Below are positions 14,153 to 15,026 of a DNA stretch of 15,026 nt, in pieces. The DNA lies in the NCBI GenBank assembly GCA_003648985.1, contig QMQQ01000013.1:1-15026 (forward strand), in the 5' to 3' direction. Source of the DNA: Candidatus Woesearchaeota archaeon. Its GTDB lineage: Archaea; Nanobdellota; Nanobdellia; Woesearchaeales; B54-G15. A model generated the notes under the pieces. The model saw nothing but the letters and a program-made list of their open reading frames with translations. It ran no database searches and was not told the origin of the DNA. The stretch's first letter is position 1. Each line of letters opens with the position of its first letter. Both the position numbers and the translations under genes were made by a program.

Positions 14153-14267
14153 CGCCCTGGCCGGGACATCCAGAGCTTATCCTTTTTTTATTTTCTTGAA
14201 TAAGCCCTTTCGAACCCGGGTCGTGGCCTCGACAGGGCCACATGATAGTCCACTACACTACCAGGGC
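14153..14267 (-). tRNA. trnD: tRNA-Asp (anticodon GTC) with T-loop intron
   Basis: A complete tRNA results after removing a 42-nt intron. The acceptor stem GCCCTGG/CCAGGGC is 7 bp. The D arm starts GTGTAGTGGACTATCA, a typical archaeal tRNA-Asp form. The anticodon stem TGGCC/GGCCA encloses CTGTCGA with the GTC anticodon at 14231-14233. The variable loop is CGAC and the T stem is CCGGG/CCCGG with spliced loop TTCGAAT. The discriminator is G, as expected for Asp, and CCA is not encoded. It is the first gene of the tRNA pair and sits 4 bp upstream of tRNA-Lys, so both are probably cut from one transcript. Confidence 0.97.
14167..14208 (-). other. tRNA-Asp intron at position 59/60 (BHB motif)
   Basis: The 42-nt intron occupies the same T-loop site as in tRNA-Lys. 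The central 4-bp helix is UUCG with UGGA (two wobble pairs), the bulges are AAA (14208-14210) and UGU (14166-14168), and the inner helix is GGGCUUAU/AUAAGCUC with one G-U pair. The A-rich loop (about 18 nt) differs from the AAAA tetraloop of the tRNA-Lys intron. Confidence 0.9.
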
Positions 14268-14305
14268 TTTTTTTGAGTGTTGATTGTATGTAATCGGCAC
14301 TATTT

Positions 14306-14359
14306 GCTTTCTATCAGCGGAGATTAAGCTTATTTAGTCTTAGCTCCGCGATAGAAAGC
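14306..14359 (-). promoter_or_regulatory. Long hairpin in the leader of the tRNA-polymerase transcript
   Basis: Arms GCTTTCTATC and GATAGAAAGC (10 bp), then GCGGAG/CTCCGC (6 bp) after a single bulged base, enclose a loop with a further TAAG/CTTA pairing. The hairpin lies about 39 nt upstream of tRNA-Asp. It has no run of T at its minus-strand 3' side, so it is not an obvious terminator for that direction. It may be a structured leader, an attenuator or a small RNA. Confidence 0.65.
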
Positions 14360-14393
14360 TTTTCTGCATGATGCGATTTTATTCTTTTCTCCT

Positions 14394-14407
14394 TTAAAAA
14401 TTTTACG
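14394..14407 (-). promoter_or_regulatory. Candidate promoter for the tRNA and polymerase genes
   Basis: The minus strand reads GTAAAATTTTTAAA, a TATA-like box with purine-rich bases upstream. Initiation about 25 nt downstream would fall near 14375, just before the long hairpin, giving a leader of about 108 nt ahead of tRNA-Asp. This is by-eye matching in AT-rich DNA. Confidence 0.4.
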
Positions 14408-14410
14408 CAA

Positions 14411-14438
14411 AAAATTTGCTTCATTAGAAACAAATTTT
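14411..14438. repeat. Short inverted repeat / stem-loop
   Basis: Arms AAAATTTG and CAAATTTT (8 bp) continue, after one mismatch, as TTC/GAA around an ATTA loop. It lies just upstream of the candidate operon promoter and could mark a protein-binding site or the transcript end of the upstream ATPase gene. Confidence 0.5.
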
Positions 14439-14567
14439 GTTAACTTAATTTGGTGATAAGTAGCCTCTGCACATAATCCTGTTTAACTTTCTCAATCTTT
14501 TGTCCGAGCTCGCGTCGTAATTCCGATACGTTGAACTTGTGTAATACAAATTAGCTAATCCAATCTT

Positions 14568-15026
14568 CTAAATATTAAGTAACCATTTCCATAAAGGAAT
14601 AAATCTAATTTTCTTCCCATCAATTTTCTCTTCTGCTTCATAGTCCCAAGTTATAACGAGTAGATTTTTACATTTCAATTCTTTACTTGCTTTCAATAAG
14701 GACTTTATCTCTCTTTTTTCGATCTCATCTCTTGCAGATGCATAGGTAACTTGGATGAGTTGTTTAACTCTATTTTTTCCGAGCAAAACAAAATCTGTTT
14801 CGTGGCCGTTTCCAAAATAGAATAACGTCCTATTTGGATCATATCCTAACTTTAGTAGCTCTTGAAAAACGAAACTTTCCATTAAAATGCCTAGGTCATA
14901 TTTGAATGTCGTAAAACTGTAAATACCATTGTCAACTACATAAGCTTTTGGTAACGAAAGTTCGATTTTTCTCAAGCTTTTAGAGTATTTTTTGAGGAAA
15001 AATATTATATTGACATCCTCTAGGTA
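14568..15026 (-). CDS. Partial ATPase-family protein, DUF4143 C-terminal domain
   Basis: Only the C-terminal 152 residues are inside the window; the frame is open to the right edge, so the TTG codon at 14973-14975 is internal rather than a start. The visible part starts YLEDVNIIFFLKKYSKS and continues with LPKAYVVDNGIY, MESFVFQELLKLGY, the nuclease-like ETDFVLL and LIQVTY, and a closing IPLWKWLL. These are hallmarks of the DUF4143 domain attached to AAA+ ATPases that are abundant, often in many copies, in archaea and some bacteria. The E/D and Gln residues of the last motifs resemble a PD-(D/E)XK fold, but the usual Lys is replaced by Gln. The N-terminal ATPase core (Walker motifs) must lie outside. 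Function in the family is not settled; it has no evident link to the downstream tRNA and polymerase genes. Confidence 0.88.
   Translation of the reverse strand, partial: YLEDVNIIFFLKKYSKSLRKIELSLPKAYVVDNGIYSFTTFKYDLGILMESFVFQELLKLGYDPNRTLFYFGNGHETDFVLLGKNRVKQLIQVTYASARDEIEKREIKSLLKASKELKCKNLLVITWDYEAEEKIDGKKIRFIPLWKWLLNI

Larger units (their letters stand above)
14268..14567. other. 300-bp gene-poor region upstream of the tRNAs
   Basis: No confident protein gene lies here. From the tRNA side it holds an AT-rich spacer, a long imperfect hairpin (14306-14359), a TATA-like element (about 14394-14407), a smaller stem-loop (14411-14438), and a GC-richer stretch (14443-14567) that is open in two minus-strand frames without a start codon. 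It probably contains the promoter and leader of the tRNA-polymerase operon. Confidence 0.6.

Noticed and set aside
14060..14208. The T-loop insertions as unusual tRNA extra arms or as evidence for tRNA pseudogenes
   Set aside because: Both insertions form bulge-helix-bulge motifs whose cleavage gives exact 7-nt T-loops, and the remaining cloverleafs are perfect.
14306..14359. The long hairpin as an intrinsic terminator or a C/D box RNA
   Set aside because: A short T-run follows only on the plus strand, where no gene precedes it. A CTGA box exists on the minus strand but no matching RTGATGA box is at a suitable distance.
14448..14570. Stop-codon readthrough (pyrrolysine-type) extending the DUF4143 protein by 40 residues
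   Set aside because: The protein already ends in the family-typical PLWKWLL, and no recoding element or pyl gene is visible; kept only as part of a low-interest remnant note.
14973..14975. TTG as the start of a 135-residue protein at the right edge
   Set aside because: The frame stays open upstream to the window end and encodes residues typical of the DUF4143 domain, so the gene continues beyond the window.
1..15026. CRISPR arrays, insertion sequences and rRNA genes
   Set aside because: No regularly spaced direct repeats, transposase genes with terminal inverted repeats, or recognisable rRNA segments were seen.

Overview
The window looks like an archaeal chromosome segment. It is AT-rich, and every convincing gene lies on the minus strand. 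The archaeal signs are a split RNA polymerase large subunit (A' and A''), RpoH, eL30, a two-KH NusA-like protein, tRNAs with bulge-helix-bulge introns and no encoded CCA, and TATA-like promoter elements. RpoB is also split (B'' and B'). The compact layout and some divergent motifs suggest a small-genome lineage such as DPANN, but that is inference; no marker here fixes the phylum.

In transcription order (right to left): the right edge carries the C-terminal part of a DUF4143-type ATPase (14568-15026). About 300 bp without a confident gene follows, holding a TATA-like element and a long imperfect hairpin (14306-14359). Next come tRNA-Asp(GTC) and tRNA-Lys(TTT), 4 bp apart, each interrupted at position 59/60 in the T-loop by a short intron (42 and 29 nt) that folds into a bulge-helix-bulge splice motif. 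Only 17 nt after tRNA-Lys begins the classic archaeal transcription/translation cluster rpoH, rpoB'', rpoB', rpoA', rpoA'', eL30, nusA-like, uS12, uS7. These genes are almost touching or overlapping and are probably cotranscribed. RpoA'' carries a 478-residue LAGLIDADG intein inserted at the base of the catalytic trigger loop.

Downstream of uS7, where many archaea place the EF-2 gene, lie an unrecognised SWIM zinc-finger protein and a short Dph2-like protein that lacks the N-terminal domain bearing the first iron-sulfur cysteine. Then come a small two-helix membrane protein with a cysteine cluster, orotate phosphoribosyltransferase (PyrE), and a partial protein with PD-(D/E)XK nuclease-like residues that runs off the left edge.

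The most noteworthy items are the paired T-loop tRNA introns, the tRNA-to-polymerase operon junction, the trigger-loop intein, and the truncated Dph2-like protein next to the SWIM protein. I found no CRISPR array, insertion sequence or rRNA.
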